Origin: Flavobacterium sp. CF136
Lineage (GTDB): Bacteria; Bacteroidota; Bacteroidia; Flavobacteriales; Flavobacteriaceae
Assembly (NCBI RefSeq): GCF_000282055.1
Contig: NZ_AKJZ01000101.1
Location: forward strand, 1 to 51,538
Direction of reading: 5' to 3'
DNA length: 51,538 nt
A program made the translations under genes and the position numbers. The notes beneath the pieces are model-generated. The model worked only from the letters and a program-made list of their open reading frames with translations, was not told where the DNA came from and did not search any database. This document shows, in pieces, positions 1-8,662 of the stretch. Each line of letters starts with the position of its first letter. Within the stretch, counting starts at the first letter, position 1.

Positions 1-105
1 TTCAGTGCAGAGTGGTTTAGTTACTTCAATTTATTTATAATTAGTTACATGTTTTTTTGCAAGGTTTTTACTGATTTCAAGGTCTGCGGTATGTGCTTTT
101 AAGCT

Positions 106-315
106 CTAATCATCAGTATAATTTCTGCAATAGGCGCGAATAATTGCATTGTCTTCTAAAAAGTAACAGGCTCTGATTCCCAATGGAATTTTAAGTAGAG
201 TATCCGGCATTTTTTCCTGATGCACTGAACCGTCTGCAAAATAAACCTTGTGAAAGGGAAGGCTTAAATAACCGTACAAGTTGTCCAGCCTTAACTCTTT
301 ATGGCTAATTAGAGA
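106..315 (-). pseudogene. unrecognised 3' gene remnant
   Basis: An open frame of 69 codons ends in TAG (106-108) and is bounded upstream by an in-frame TGA (316-318). It has no convincing start codon; the only internal Met lies mid-frame. The residues have normal protein-like composition, with stretches such as KVYFADGSVHQEKMPD and RACYFLEDNAIIRAYC, so this looks like the broken C-terminal part of a gene rather than a chance frame. I do not recognise the family. Confidence 0.35.
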
Positions 316-661
316 TCAACTCCAGTCTTGAACAATATGATATTTTCTGAATAATTTTTTAATTTGTTTTATGTATTTGTAAAACAGGTATTTATACGTT
401 GTGTGAGGTTGTTTCATTGATGTAATTTTATTCTTGTTAATTGAATTACTTGATTTTGAAATTATTGTAACGTGTATCAAGTGTTATCAGTTTTACTCGA
501 TTTTAGATGTTGTGTGACTGAACCAGATGCTTTTAATAGTTTCATTTTCCATATTGTAATTTTTAATCAAACATTTTTAAGTTATCCCAAATCAATATTA
601 TGGGCAAAATATTGGTACATCTATGAATTACATTTTTATTTAATAATTTAATCAATAAGTA
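316..661. other. AT-rich intergenic stretch upstream of the sulfatase
   Basis: No supportable gene in this stretch. It presumably carries the promoter of the sulfatase gene, but I see no clear TTTG / TAnnTTTG pair and no strong hairpin. Confidence 0.5.
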
Positions 662-2194
662 ATGGACTTAAAAGAAAAACTTAATCAAATTGGCCAAAAA
701 CCGGACATGATTCTTATTATCACCGATGAGCAACGTGCAACACAGCATTTCCCTCCGGGATGGGAGGAAAAAAATCTTCCAACTCTTACCTTTCTAAAAC
801 AGAATGGATTTAGTTTTGACAGAGCTTTTTGTAATACCTGCATGTGCTCTCCTAGTCGCGCAACCTTATTTACAGGAACATATCCTGCTAAACACGGAGT
901 CAGCCAAACCTTAACCGAAGGAGGTCTTTTATCTCCACAAGAACCCACGCTCAGTAATACGCTGCCCAATATTATGAATGTGCTTTGGGCAGATGGTTAT
1001 GATGTGCAATACAGAGGTAAATGGCATATGAGTAAAGGAGTAGCTCCTAATGGTACTAAAACAAATTACGAAGATTTAACTGCTGCAGATATTTCATTAT
1101 ATGGTGCAATGGGCTGGGTTGCCCCAGATGCCGGCGAAGATGTTAATCCGCTTAATTTTGGTGGCGGATATGCGAATCATGATGCAAAATATACAGCCGA
1201 AGCCATACAATACCTAAAAGAAGTAAAAACTCAAAGAGCCGCAGGAAATCATAAACCTTACTGTCTTATTCTTTCACTTGTTAATCCGCATGATGTTTTA
1301 GCCTATCCAAAAACGGCCGGTACGTCGGGATACCATACAGATACCTGGTCAGGCAGGGAAATTGGACTTCCGGCGACAGTAAATGAAAATTTGCTTGAAA
1401 ATAAAAAGCCTATGGCCCAGGAACAAATTTTACTCAATATGGCATTAAGTCTGGGTGAAATAGCTACTCCTGAGGATAAACTGAACTATATTAATTTTTA
1501 TGGTTACTTATTAAGTCATGTTGATAAGGAAATTGGATATCTAATTAAAGAACTATATAAGGAAGATGAGAATGGAAATAAACTGGCAGACTCTGCAATT
1601 GTTACTTTAACCTCAGATCATGGAGAAATGGGATTAGCTCACGGTGGTTTGCGTCAGAAAACTTTTGTAGCCTATGAAGAAGCGTTAAGAGTGCCACTTG
1701 TAATTTCAAATCCAATACTATTTAAAGATCACAGCATAAAGCAATCAATGGCATTAGCGACATTGGCAGATATTATGCCCACTTTTATCGACATAGCAAA
1801 TGTATCAAATCCACCTACAGGGCTTGCAGGTACAAGTTTGCTGCCTATAATGGAGAATAATACTCCTGTTCAGCATAGTATCTTATTTACTTATGACGAT
1901 ATTAAGGCCGGTTCTAATAGTAACTGGACAATTGTAAAAGCTGCTAATCGTATTCGTTGTATCAGGACAGAAAAATGGAAATTCGATTATTATTTTGATG
2001 CATCAACAGCTTATTTCAAGCAATATGAACTATATGATTTAATTAATGATCCATTAGAAATTACAAATCTTGCTTACGATCCGGCATACAGTGAAATTAG
2101 AAGAGATTTAGAAGAGCAATTGCATCAGCTTGAGATAGAAAAACTCTGGGTCAATATGCCAAAAGATGTTTATAGTACGACAACATTCAACTAA
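662..2194 (+). CDS. type I sulfatase (S1 family), apparently cytoplasmic
   Basis: Hydrolyses a sulfate ester (substrate unknown) using a formylglycine residue. The maturation motif C-x-P-S-R is present as CSPSRATLFTG, with the modified Cys at residue 62. The N-terminal metal-binding motif reads ITDEQRA near residues 20-26, and a second metal motif, SDHGE, lies near residue 320. The length of 510 aa is normal for the family. There is no signal peptide: the protein starts MDLKEKLNQIGQKPD and runs directly into the first strand, whereas most Bacteroidota polysaccharide sulfatases are exported. That suggests an intracellular small-molecule substrate and would need anaerobic-type or other cytosolic maturation. 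ATG 662 is the natural start. The next gene follows after 51 bases and is probably co-transcribed. Family assignment is firm, substrate is not. Confidence 0.9.
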   Translation: MDLKEKLNQIGQKPDMILIITDEQRATQHFPPGWEEKNLPTLTFLKQNGFSFDRAFCNTCMCSPSRATLFTGTYPAKHGVSQTLTEGGLLSPQEPTLSNTLPNIMNVLWADGYDVQYRGKWHMSKGVAPNGTKTNYEDLTAADISLYGAMGWVAPDAGEDVNPLNFGGGYANHDAKYTAEAIQYLKEVKTQRAAGNHKPYCLILSLVNPHDVLAYPKTAGTSGYHTDTWSGREIGLPATVNENLLENKKPMAQEQILLNMALSLGEIATPEDKLNYINFYGYLLSHVDKEIGYLIKELYKEDENGNKLADSAIVTLTSDHGEMGLAHGGLRQKTFVAYEEALRVPLVISNPILFKDHSIKQSMALATLADIMPTFIDIANVSNPPTGLAGTSLLPIMENNTPVQHSILFTYDDIKAGSNSNWTIVKAANRIRCIRTEKWKFDYYFDASTAYFKQYELYDLINDPLEITNLAYDPAYSEIRRDLEEQLHQLEIEKLWVNMPKDVYSTTTFN

Positions 2195-2245
2195 AAAACA
2201 TCTTTAAAAATCTAAAAAGTACTAATTCAAATAATAATAAAAATC

Positions 2246-3286
2246 ATGTCACAAAATATAAATTCAGAAGCGAATACAGTAAGTTATACAGATTTTAATA
2301 ATCCTGCCGGACAAACAACAATACAGGGAATAAGAGGAGTTTCAGAGTCTGAAAATGTATATATTGCAGGTAGCTTATTAAGTGAGAACAATCTTGTTCA
2401 GGGATTAATTTACGAAGGAACTCTTAAAACAAATGGGAATGAAGGAAAATGGCATGTTGTTAATTTTCCGAGTACACCAACAGCAGCAGTTGTTAACACT
2501 TCTTGTTACGGACCTAATAACGGACCTCATGGCACGGTACAAATTGTTGGGTCATATAAAATAGCTGCTTCTACCGGTAAAGCCCCAAGTGGAAATCTCG
2601 GATTTTATTACAAAGGTTCTATTGATGGTTCCGGAACATGGGCCCAAGTATCACCTAATGGAGGAAATACCAATAATGTATTTGTTCACAGTGTAATGGG
2701 AGACCTTGCTGTTGGAAATTATGATGTTGAAAATGATAAAAATGGATATGCATTTTTATATAATATTTCCAGTAAAGAATGTACCGAATTTAAAGTGCCG
2801 GATTCATTAACCACTACCTTATATGGTATTTGGCATAATGGCGGAGACAGTTATACAATGGCCGGAGGATATACCAGTCCGAAACTAGGGAAAATAAGCC
2901 AGGCCTTTCTGGTAGATTACAATTCTAAAACGAAACAAACCAGTAATTTAAAATCATTTAGTTACAAGAATGAAACAGATTTGTCCATAATTACTCATTT
3001 TGAAGGTATTACAGTCGCTAAAGATAATGGATATAATATGCCATCGGATTGGTTTACTGTAAATGGAGAAAAAAACGGAGCATCATTTGTTTCTGTAAGT
3101 AGAAATTCTGACGGATCATTTGGAGAAGCAGACTGGGTTGATATTGATTTTCCGGATTCAAGTGTTACAAGTGCTAATACAGTATATAGAAATAACATAT
3201 TAGGTATTTATGTAGTCGAAAATAGTTCTGATACCAAAACAATATCTTCTTTTGTTGCAAAAGTAAACATTGAAAAAAAGTGGTAA
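2246..3286 (+). CDS. hypothetical protein with propeller-like repeats
   Basis: A 346-aa soluble protein without signal peptide or membrane segment. It is rich in Gly, Asn, Ser and Tyr and shows irregular repeated units of the kind G-x-Y/S ... GFxYxG ... (for example VQIVGSYK, LGFYYKG, YTMAGGYT, AFLVDY). This resembles HAF-type or other beta-propeller blades, though I cannot assign a Pfam family with certainty. It lies 51 bases after the sulfatase and before a terminator, so the two probably form one unit. A role as a partner or substrate-binding protein for the sulfatase is only a guess from position. Confidence 0.7.
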   Translation: MSQNINSEANTVSYTDFNNPAGQTTIQGIRGVSESENVYIAGSLLSENNLVQGLIYEGTLKTNGNEGKWHVVNFPSTPTAAVVNTSCYGPNNGPHGTVQIVGSYKIAASTGKAPSGNLGFYYKGSIDGSGTWAQVSPNGGNTNNVFVHSVMGDLAVGNYDVENDKNGYAFLYNISSKECTEFKVPDSLTTTLYGIWHNGGDSYTMAGGYTSPKLGKISQAFLVDYNSKTKQTSNLKSFSYKNETDLSIITHFEGITVAKDNGYNMPSDWFTVNGEKNGASFVSVSRNSDGSFGEADWVDIDFPDSSVTSANTVYRNNILGIYVVENSSDTKTISSFVAKVNIEKKW

Positions 3287-3310
3287 TGTAATTTGAAGGA
3301 TTATATAAAA

Positions 3311-3346
3311 AAATGTGCAAATGTCTCCGGATTTTGCGCATTTTTT
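3311..3346 (+). terminator. Rho-independent terminator after the sulfatase unit
   Basis: Arms AAATGTGCAAA (3311-3321) and TTTGCGCATTT (3333-3343) pair with a single T-G wobble and are followed by a T run. It closes the sulfatase/propeller transcript and separates it from the oxidase gene. Confidence 0.75.
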
Positions 3347-3513
3347 ATGCTTTTATATATCTCATTCAGTATATAGTTTGTCTTGTGACCTATAATCTCC
3401 CCTTTGTGTCATTTTTTTATAATTGACTTTGTATCTCCAGTAATTTAGACTCATGGCAATGCTTGTGTACTGTTCTAAATACATGTCTAAAATCTACTAT
3501 AAAGAAGAAAACT

Positions 3514-4701
3514 ATGAACACAGAAAACTACGATGTAATTGTTATTGGCGGTGGGCCAATAGGTTTGGCTACGGCATACCATCTTGGCAAACGAAAAGCA
3601 AAAACGCTGGTGTTGGAGCAATTTACGTTTGTGAATCAGTTAGGAAGTTCTGCCGGAGTTTCGCGCCAGTTCAGAATTCCATATCCGGATGAATATATGG
3701 TGCAAATGGCTTTAGACGCACAACCGTACTGGGATGAACTGGAAAAAGAAACCAACACAAAATTATTGGATAAGGTGGGTACTCTTTGGTTTGGAGATCC
3801 TGAAGTACATTCTACAGAAGGAAATATAGCAGAGGCCGAAGAAGCACTAAAAGCTTTAAAAGTTCCTTACACAACCTTAACAGCAAAAGAAATTGAAGAA
3901 AAATACCATTTTAAAAATTTACCCGAAACCTATACCGGATTATTTCAGGCCGATGGTGCCAGCATTAATTTTAAAGCAACAAATGAAGTGCTTTTAGACT
4001 TGTGCAAAAAAGAAGAAACGGTTCATTTAGAAGAAAATTCACCAGTGCTTAAAATCAATCATATTGGAAAACTCTTTGAAATTATTACGCCAAACGGAAC
4101 TTACATTACTAAAAAACTAGCTATCGTTCCTGGTCCGTACATTAATAGCGTAATCAACTTACTGGATTTTAAAATTGATGCTACTTATTGGAATATGTCT
4201 TCGGCTTATTTTAAAAAAACCGATCCGGCTATACAATATCCAACCTGGTTTGTATTTCAAAATCCAATAGGCGAAAACGGCAATCAGTTTTATGGTTTTC
4301 CTGAAGTCGATTGGGATCATCCGGAATACATTCGTGTGGCACCGGATTTTGTAATAAAACCTTTAGAAGAACCCGGCGACAGAACATTAATTCCGAACCG
4401 ACAAGAACTGGGCTATACTTCTGACTGGGTAAAAGAACATATGACAGGATTAAGCGCAGAGCCTGAATATACTTCAACATGTCTTATTGCCCTGAGTACA
4501 ATACCCAATAAAGAACTACTGATTGATTTTGCACCAAGTTATGTACCAAATCATGAAAATATTGTGCTATACGCTACAGGATGGGCAGCAAAATTCACTC
4601 CTTTTTTAGGAAAAATTATGTCTGACCTTGTATTAGACGGACATACAGATTTTGATATTAAGCCATTTCAATTAGGACACAAATTCTTTAAAGCATTTTA
4701 A
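3514..4701 (+). CDS. FAD-dependent oxidase, sarcosine / N-methyl-tryptophan oxidase family
   Basis: Oxidatively demethylates or deaminates an N-methyl or secondary amino acid, producing H2O2. The N-terminal dinucleotide-binding motif is VIVIGGGPIGLATAYHL, followed by SSAGVSRQFR, which fits the flavin-contact region of the monomeric sarcosine oxidase / MTOX family. Near the C-terminus TCLIALSTIPNKELLID aligns with the family segment holding the Cys that binds FAD covalently; here it is Cys323. The usual GFSGHGFK stretch reads GWAAKFTPF, so substrate preference may differ. The length (395 aa) is typical. I chose ATG 3514, preceded by AAAGAAGAAAACT; an in-frame TTG at 3463 would add 17 residues not expected in the family. 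It is a single-gene unit between a terminator and a scar region. Confidence 0.85.
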   Translation: MNTENYDVIVIGGGPIGLATAYHLGKRKAKTLVLEQFTFVNQLGSSAGVSRQFRIPYPDEYMVQMALDAQPYWDELEKETNTKLLDKVGTLWFGDPEVHSTEGNIAEAEEALKALKVPYTTLTAKEIEEKYHFKNLPETYTGLFQADGASINFKATNEVLLDLCKKEETVHLEENSPVLKINHIGKLFEIITPNGTYITKKLAIVPGPYINSVINLLDFKIDATYWNMSSAYFKKTDPAIQYPTWFVFQNPIGENGNQFYGFPEVDWDHPEYIRVAPDFVIKPLEEPGDRTLIPNRQELGYTSDWVKEHMTGLSAEPEYTSTCLIALSTIPNKELLIDFAPSYVPNHENIVLYATGWAAKFTPFLGKIMSDLVLDGHTDFDIKPFQLGHKFFKAF

Positions 4702-4703
4702 AA

Positions 4704-4863
4704 AAAACGCATCTGGTCTGAAAACAAATTACTTACTTTCACAAAAGAACATTCTTCAAAAGACACCCATAAATACGAACTGACTTTTCTAAATCTGAAA
4801 ATCAATACCGAATGGAAAGTGCATACCAATACCAGTTATAAAGTAAAGCAGCTGTTATCCTGA
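4704..4863 (+). pseudogene. unrecognised gene tail
   Basis: An open frame of about 52 codons, without start codon, ends in TGA at 4861-4863. Its translation has protein-like alternation (HKYELTFLNLKINTEWKV), as in an outer membrane strand pair, but the family is not recognised. Its last ten or so codons overlap, on the opposite strand, the end of the OrfA-like remnant, so the true junction is probably near 4832-4840. Confidence 0.3.
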
Positions 4864-5110
4864 GTTTCCTGGTAAGTTGAGAGATATTGTCTCTTTCATA
4901 ACTTAATTGGACAGCTTTCTCTTTGAAAATGCGGTCGTAATTTTCATGGTTTAAAGTTAAGATTTTGTTCTTAACTAAAACTTCACGCTAAGTTAGTACA
5001 TCCACAGTTTTATTTATGCTTTTTTGTAATTGGTTCGAATGAGTCCGCGCATGATAGGCAACAGGATTCAAACTATATCCTTTTAAATTTTTTAGTACCT
5101 TCAGCTTCAT
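4812..5110 (-). pseudogene. decayed IS3-type transposase OrfA remnant
   Basis: Read on the minus strand from about 4987 downward, the frame gives YDRIFKEKAVQLSYERDN followed by ISQLTRKLRITAALLYNW. This is the shape of the IS3/IS911 OrfA helix-turn-helix (typically FKxxAVxLxxxxxxSxxxLAxELGIxxSLLYRW). The frame stops at TGA 4812-4814, directly after the LLYxW motif. Upstream a 40-codon frame (ATG 5108-5110 to TAG 4988-4990) precedes it, separated by the stop. No OrfB, no complete ends and no target duplication are visible. It is a dead fragment marking an old insertion or deletion point. Confidence 0.55.
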
Positions 5111-5534
5111 AAATTTGTAGTAAGAGTTTTTTAAATTATTAAATAAAATAATTACTTAAACAGTTGCAAGAACATTCTTGTGATTTTTTATATATAAGTT
5201 ATTCATATTTATTGCTTTATAATCGATAACAATTTAGGATAATGAGCTAGGTCGCTCTTACACTTGTAATATCGCTGCAGTCTTGTATATTTTTTCTTCC
5301 ATCACTTTGTTGGTTTAATTACGATGTTAAAGTCAGATTTTTTAAATGAAAAGGCTTATGGTCTAATTGACTTTATTATATTTGTGCCTGTAAATTGTGA
5401 GTCAGATAATTTTACTATAACTTTCGTCTCTATACATTAACCATATTGTGCATACCAATAATAACTAACAAATAAATTATGATACTAACCTTAAAATGAA
5501 CCACTATTACTAAGATTATACAATTATGAACAGC
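5111..5534. other. AT-rich non-coding stretch
   Basis: No gene or clear repeat seen. It lies between the transposase scar and the palindromes in front of the GH31 gene. Confidence 0.45.
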
Positions 5535-5591
5535 ATAATAATGCATTATTATATTGTTTTGAAAACATAATCAAACCCTAAATATTTAGGG
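5535..5591 (+). promoter_or_regulatory. two perfect palindromes upstream of the GH31 gene
   Basis: ATAATAATGCATTATTAT (5535-5552, 18 bp) and CCCTAAATATTTAGGG (5576-5591, 16 bp) are both perfect palindromes. Their centres are 40 bp apart, close to four DNA turns. Between them lies the smaller symmetric GTTTTGAAAAC (5556-5566), which contains a TTTG that could be a -33 element. The second palindrome ends 26 bases before the ATG at 5618. Operator function is inferred from symmetry and position only. Confidence 0.45.
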
Positions 5592-5617
5592 ATATTTAAC
5601 AACTTATTACTATACTA

Positions 5618-8485
5618 ATGATACAAAAAAATATATATATCCTACTTATAGGATTGTTATTGACGAACTGTTCTACTAAACAATACCAAATGATAGACGA
5701 TGGTGTTGTTGTAAATATTAAGCAAAAAAATCAAACCGACACCCGCAAAGTGCGCTTACAGGTGCTGCGTGACGAGCTTATTCATATTACTGCCACCCCG
5801 GATAAAGAATTTCCAAAAGATTCTACCCTTATTATTGTACCCGGAATTAAAAATACCCCTTTTACGGTAGATAACAGCCATAAAGATTCTATTATGCTGG
5901 TAACATCGCGTTTAAAAGTAATTGTATCGAAGTTAGATGGTGGAGTTAATTTTAAGGATAAAGACGGGAAACTAATTTTAGCAGAAAAAAAGGGTGGAGG
6001 AAAAACTTTTACACCCATTGAAGTAGAAGGCACTAAAGGATTTTCTGTAAGACAAATTTTTAATTCTCCGGCAGATGAAGCTTTTCACGGCTTAGGTCAG
6101 CACCAGGCAGATGAATTTAATTATAAGAGTAAAAGTGAAGAATTATTTCAGTACAATACTAAAGTATCAGTGCCTTTTATTGTGTCAAACAAAAATTACG
6201 GTTTACTTTGGGATAGCTACTCTCTAAGCCGTTTTGGCGACAGCCGTCCTTATAAACAATTGAATAGCGTTTTTAAACTTTATGATAAAAAAGGAAATCA
6301 GGGTTCTCTAACGGGCACTTACACCTCTAAAGATAATGGTGTGGAAACTTTGGTACGCAGCGAAGAATCTATTTTCTTTGAGGATATTAAAAGCATAAAA
6401 AACCTTCCTAAAAATTTCCCTTTAAAGAATGCAAGTGTAACCTACGAAGGAGAAATAGAAGCGCCTGAAAGTGGCGATTTTAAGTTTACTCTTTATTATG
6501 CAGGATACGTAAAAGTATACTTAGACAATAAGCTGGTAGTACCGGAACGCTGGAGGACAGCATGGAATCCTAACAGTTATAAATTCTCTATGCAATTGCA
6601 GGAAGGAAAACGTGTACCGTTACGTATTGAATGGCAGCCGAACGGAGGAACATCTTATTGTGGTCTGCGCGCTTTAACACCACAACAGGCTGACGAGAAA
6701 GACAACCAGGTTTGGTGGAGCGAAATGAGCAAAAAGCTCGACTATTATTTTGTTTATGGCAGTAATGCAGATGAGGTTATCAAAGGCTACCGTACACTTA
6801 CAGGAAAATCTCAGATTATGCCTAAGTGGGCTATGGGATATTGGCAAAGCCGTGAACGTTATAAAACGCAGGATGAAATTCTGGCTAACTTGAAAGAATT
6901 CAGAAAACGTAAAATTCCAATTGATAATATTGTATTAGACTGGAATTACTGGGAAGAGAATGAATGGGGAAGCCATGAGTTTGATAAAAAACGTTTCCCG
7001 GACCCTCAGGGAATGGTAGATTCTATACATGCCATGAATGGGAAAATGATGATCTCTGTTTGGCCTAAATTTTACAAAACTACAGAACATTTTAAAGAGT
7101 TTGATAAGAAAGGCTGGATGTACCAGCAGGCAATTAAAGACAGCGTTCGCGACTGGGTAGGGCCCGGTTATGTGGGTTCATTCTATGATGCTTATTCCGG
7201 AGGGGCACGTAAACTATTTTGGAAACAGATATACGATAATTTATATCCGTTAGGAATTGATGCCTGGTGGATGGATGCCAGCGAACCTAATGTACTTGAC
7301 TGTACTGATATGGATTATCGCAAAGCACTGTGTGGCCCGACAGCGTTAGGGACATCTACAGAATATTTTAATACGTATGCCCTAATGAATGCCGAGGCTA
7401 TTTATGACGGGCAGCGCAGTGTTGCCACAAATAAGAGAGTGTTTTTATTAACACGTTCGGGCTTTGCAGGTTTACAGCGTTACTCTACCGCTACATGGAG
7501 TGGAGATATTGCTACCCGTTGGGAAGATATGAAAGCACAAATTTCTGCAGGGTTAAATTTTGCAGTAAGTGGTATTCCTTACTGGACAATGGACATTGGA
7601 GGTTTTTGCGTAGAAGACAGATACGTGAGCGGGCAACAGCAATATGACAAAAACGGACAGGAAAATAAAGATTATAAAGAATGGAGAGAGTTAAATACAC
7701 GTTGGTTTCAATTTGGTGCCTTCGCTCCATTATACAGGGCTCACGGACAGTTCCCATATCGTGAACCGTGGAATATTGCGCCTGAAGGACATCCTGCCTA
7801 TACATCCATTGTATATTATACCAATTTGAGATACAGGCTTATGCCCTACATTTATACAATGGCCGGCATGACGTATTTTAATGATTATACAATTATGCGT
7901 CCGTTATTTATGGATTTTCCAGCTGATAAAAAAGTGGAAAACATAAGCAATCAGTTTATGTTTGGCCCGGCCTTTATGGTTTGTCCGGTTTACAGCTATG
8001 AGGCACGAGAACGTAATGTATATTTCCCAACAGGTTCTAACTGGTATGATTTTTATACTGGAAATTATATAACCGGCGGTAAACAGGTAAGCGTTGACGC
8101 TCCTTATGAGCATATTCCATTATTTATAAAGGAAGGATCTATCATTCCCGTAGGACCTGAATTACAGTATACTGGTGAAAAAAAGGCTGATAAAATCGTA
8201 TTATATGTCTATAAAGGGAAAGATGGCAGCTTCACACTATATGAGGATGAAGACAACAATTATAATTACGAAAGTGGTAAATATGCAAACATTAGCTTTA
8301 CTTACAATAATACAAGCAACACACTGACTATTGGCGAACGTAAAGGTCAGTTTGACGGAATGTTAAAAAATCGCACGTTCACAATTGTAACAGTAAGTAA
8401 AGACAAGCCTAAGGCATTTAACTATGACGCTGACGGACAGAACATAAGTTATGATGGTAAGGAGCAGATAGTTACTTTAAAATAA
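5618..8485 (+). CDS. GH31 alpha-xylosidase/alpha-glucosidase lipoprotein with PA14 insert
   Basis: Retaining exo-glycosidase acting on alpha-xylosyl or alpha-glucosyl ends. A lipoprotein signal ends at Cys18 (IGLLLTNC), so the enzyme is exported and lipid-anchored. Order: GH31 N-terminal beta domain (about 30-265), a PA14-like insert (about 270-360, with FKFTLYYAGYVKVYLD), the catalytic barrel (about 395-760) and C-terminal beta domains. The nucleophile is Asp553 in WWMDASEPN and the acid/base is probably Asp630 in TWSGDIATRW. A PA14 insert at this place is known from bacterial alpha-xylosidases active on xyloglucan oligosaccharides (the Cellvibrio CjXyl31A type), which makes alpha-xylosidase the leading guess. 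The gene stands alone, with no SusCD next to it. Length 955 aa is normal for the PA14 subgroup. Confidence 0.9.
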   Translation: MIQKNIYILLIGLLLTNCSTKQYQMIDDGVVVNIKQKNQTDTRKVRLQVLRDELIHITATPDKEFPKDSTLIIVPGIKNTPFTVDNSHKDSIMLVTSRLKVIVSKLDGGVNFKDKDGKLILAEKKGGGKTFTPIEVEGTKGFSVRQIFNSPADEAFHGLGQHQADEFNYKSKSEELFQYNTKVSVPFIVSNKNYGLLWDSYSLSRFGDSRPYKQLNSVFKLYDKKGNQGSLTGTYTSKDNGVETLVRSEESIFFEDIKSIKNLPKNFPLKNASVTYEGEIEAPESGDFKFTLYYAGYVKVYLDNKLVVPERWRTAWNPNSYKFSMQLQEGKRVPLRIEWQPNGGTSYCGLRALTPQQADEKDNQVWWSEMSKKLDYYFVYGSNADEVIKGYRTLTGKSQIMPKWAMGYWQSRERYKTQDEILANLKEFRKRKIPIDNIVLDWNYWEENEWGSHEFDKKRFPDPQGMVDSIHAMNGKMMISVWPKFYKTTEHFKEFDKKGWMYQQAIKDSVRDWVGPGYVGSFYDAYSGGARKLFWKQIYDNLYPLGIDAWWMDASEPNVLDCTDMDYRKALCGPTALGTSTEYFNTYALMNAEAIYDGQRSVATNKRVFLLTRSGFAGLQRYSTATWSGDIATRWEDMKAQISAGLNFAVSGIPYWTMDIGGFCVEDRYVSGQQQYDKNGQENKDYKEWRELNTRWFQFGAFAPLYRAHGQFPYREPWNIAPEGHPAYTSIVYYTNLRYRLMPYIYTMAGMTYFNDYTIMRPLFMDFPADKKVENISNQFMFGPAFMVCPVYSYEARERNVYFPTGSNWYDFYTGNYITGGKQVSVDAPYEHIPLFIKEGSIIPVGPELQYTGEKKADKIVLYVYKGKDGSFTLYEDEDNNYNYESGKYANISFTYNNTSNTLTIGERKGQFDGMLKNRTFTIVTVSKDKPKAFNYDADGQNISYDGKEQIVTLK

Positions 8486-8526
8486 CATCTGGTAAAGATT
8501 GATATAAAAGACATTCAAAAGAGTCG

Positions 8527-8617
8527 GCTAAAAGTTTCAAATCTTCTAATAAAAGGTTCGAATTTTGCCCTTCTGTGTTCACATCAAAAGCCACTCGACA
8601 GAGTGGCTTTTTTGTTT
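8527..8617 (+). repeat. dispersed element copy A with terminator hairpin
   Basis: First of five copies of an intergenic element. A conserved block, including TTTCAAATCTTC, AAAAGGTTCGAATTTTG and TTCACA, is followed by a hairpin AAAAGCCACTC (8586-8596) / GAGTGGCTTTT and a T run. It can terminate the GH31 transcript. Other copies are at 20664, 26286, 26380 and 28951, all in the same orientation. Confidence 0.8.
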
Positions 8618-8662
8618 TATATTAAATTTAATTATTTAAATTGTTTGTGTATTGACGACTTA

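Noticed and set aside
685..969. 94-codon frame antisense to the sulfatase
   Set aside because: Lies fully inside a well-supported gene, with no family features. The same holds for other antisense frames, such as those inside GH31, IPDC and GH36.
3453..3692. 79-codon frame overlapping the start of the FAD oxidase
   Set aside because: Out of frame with the clear flavin-binding motif of the oxidase and without protein-like features.
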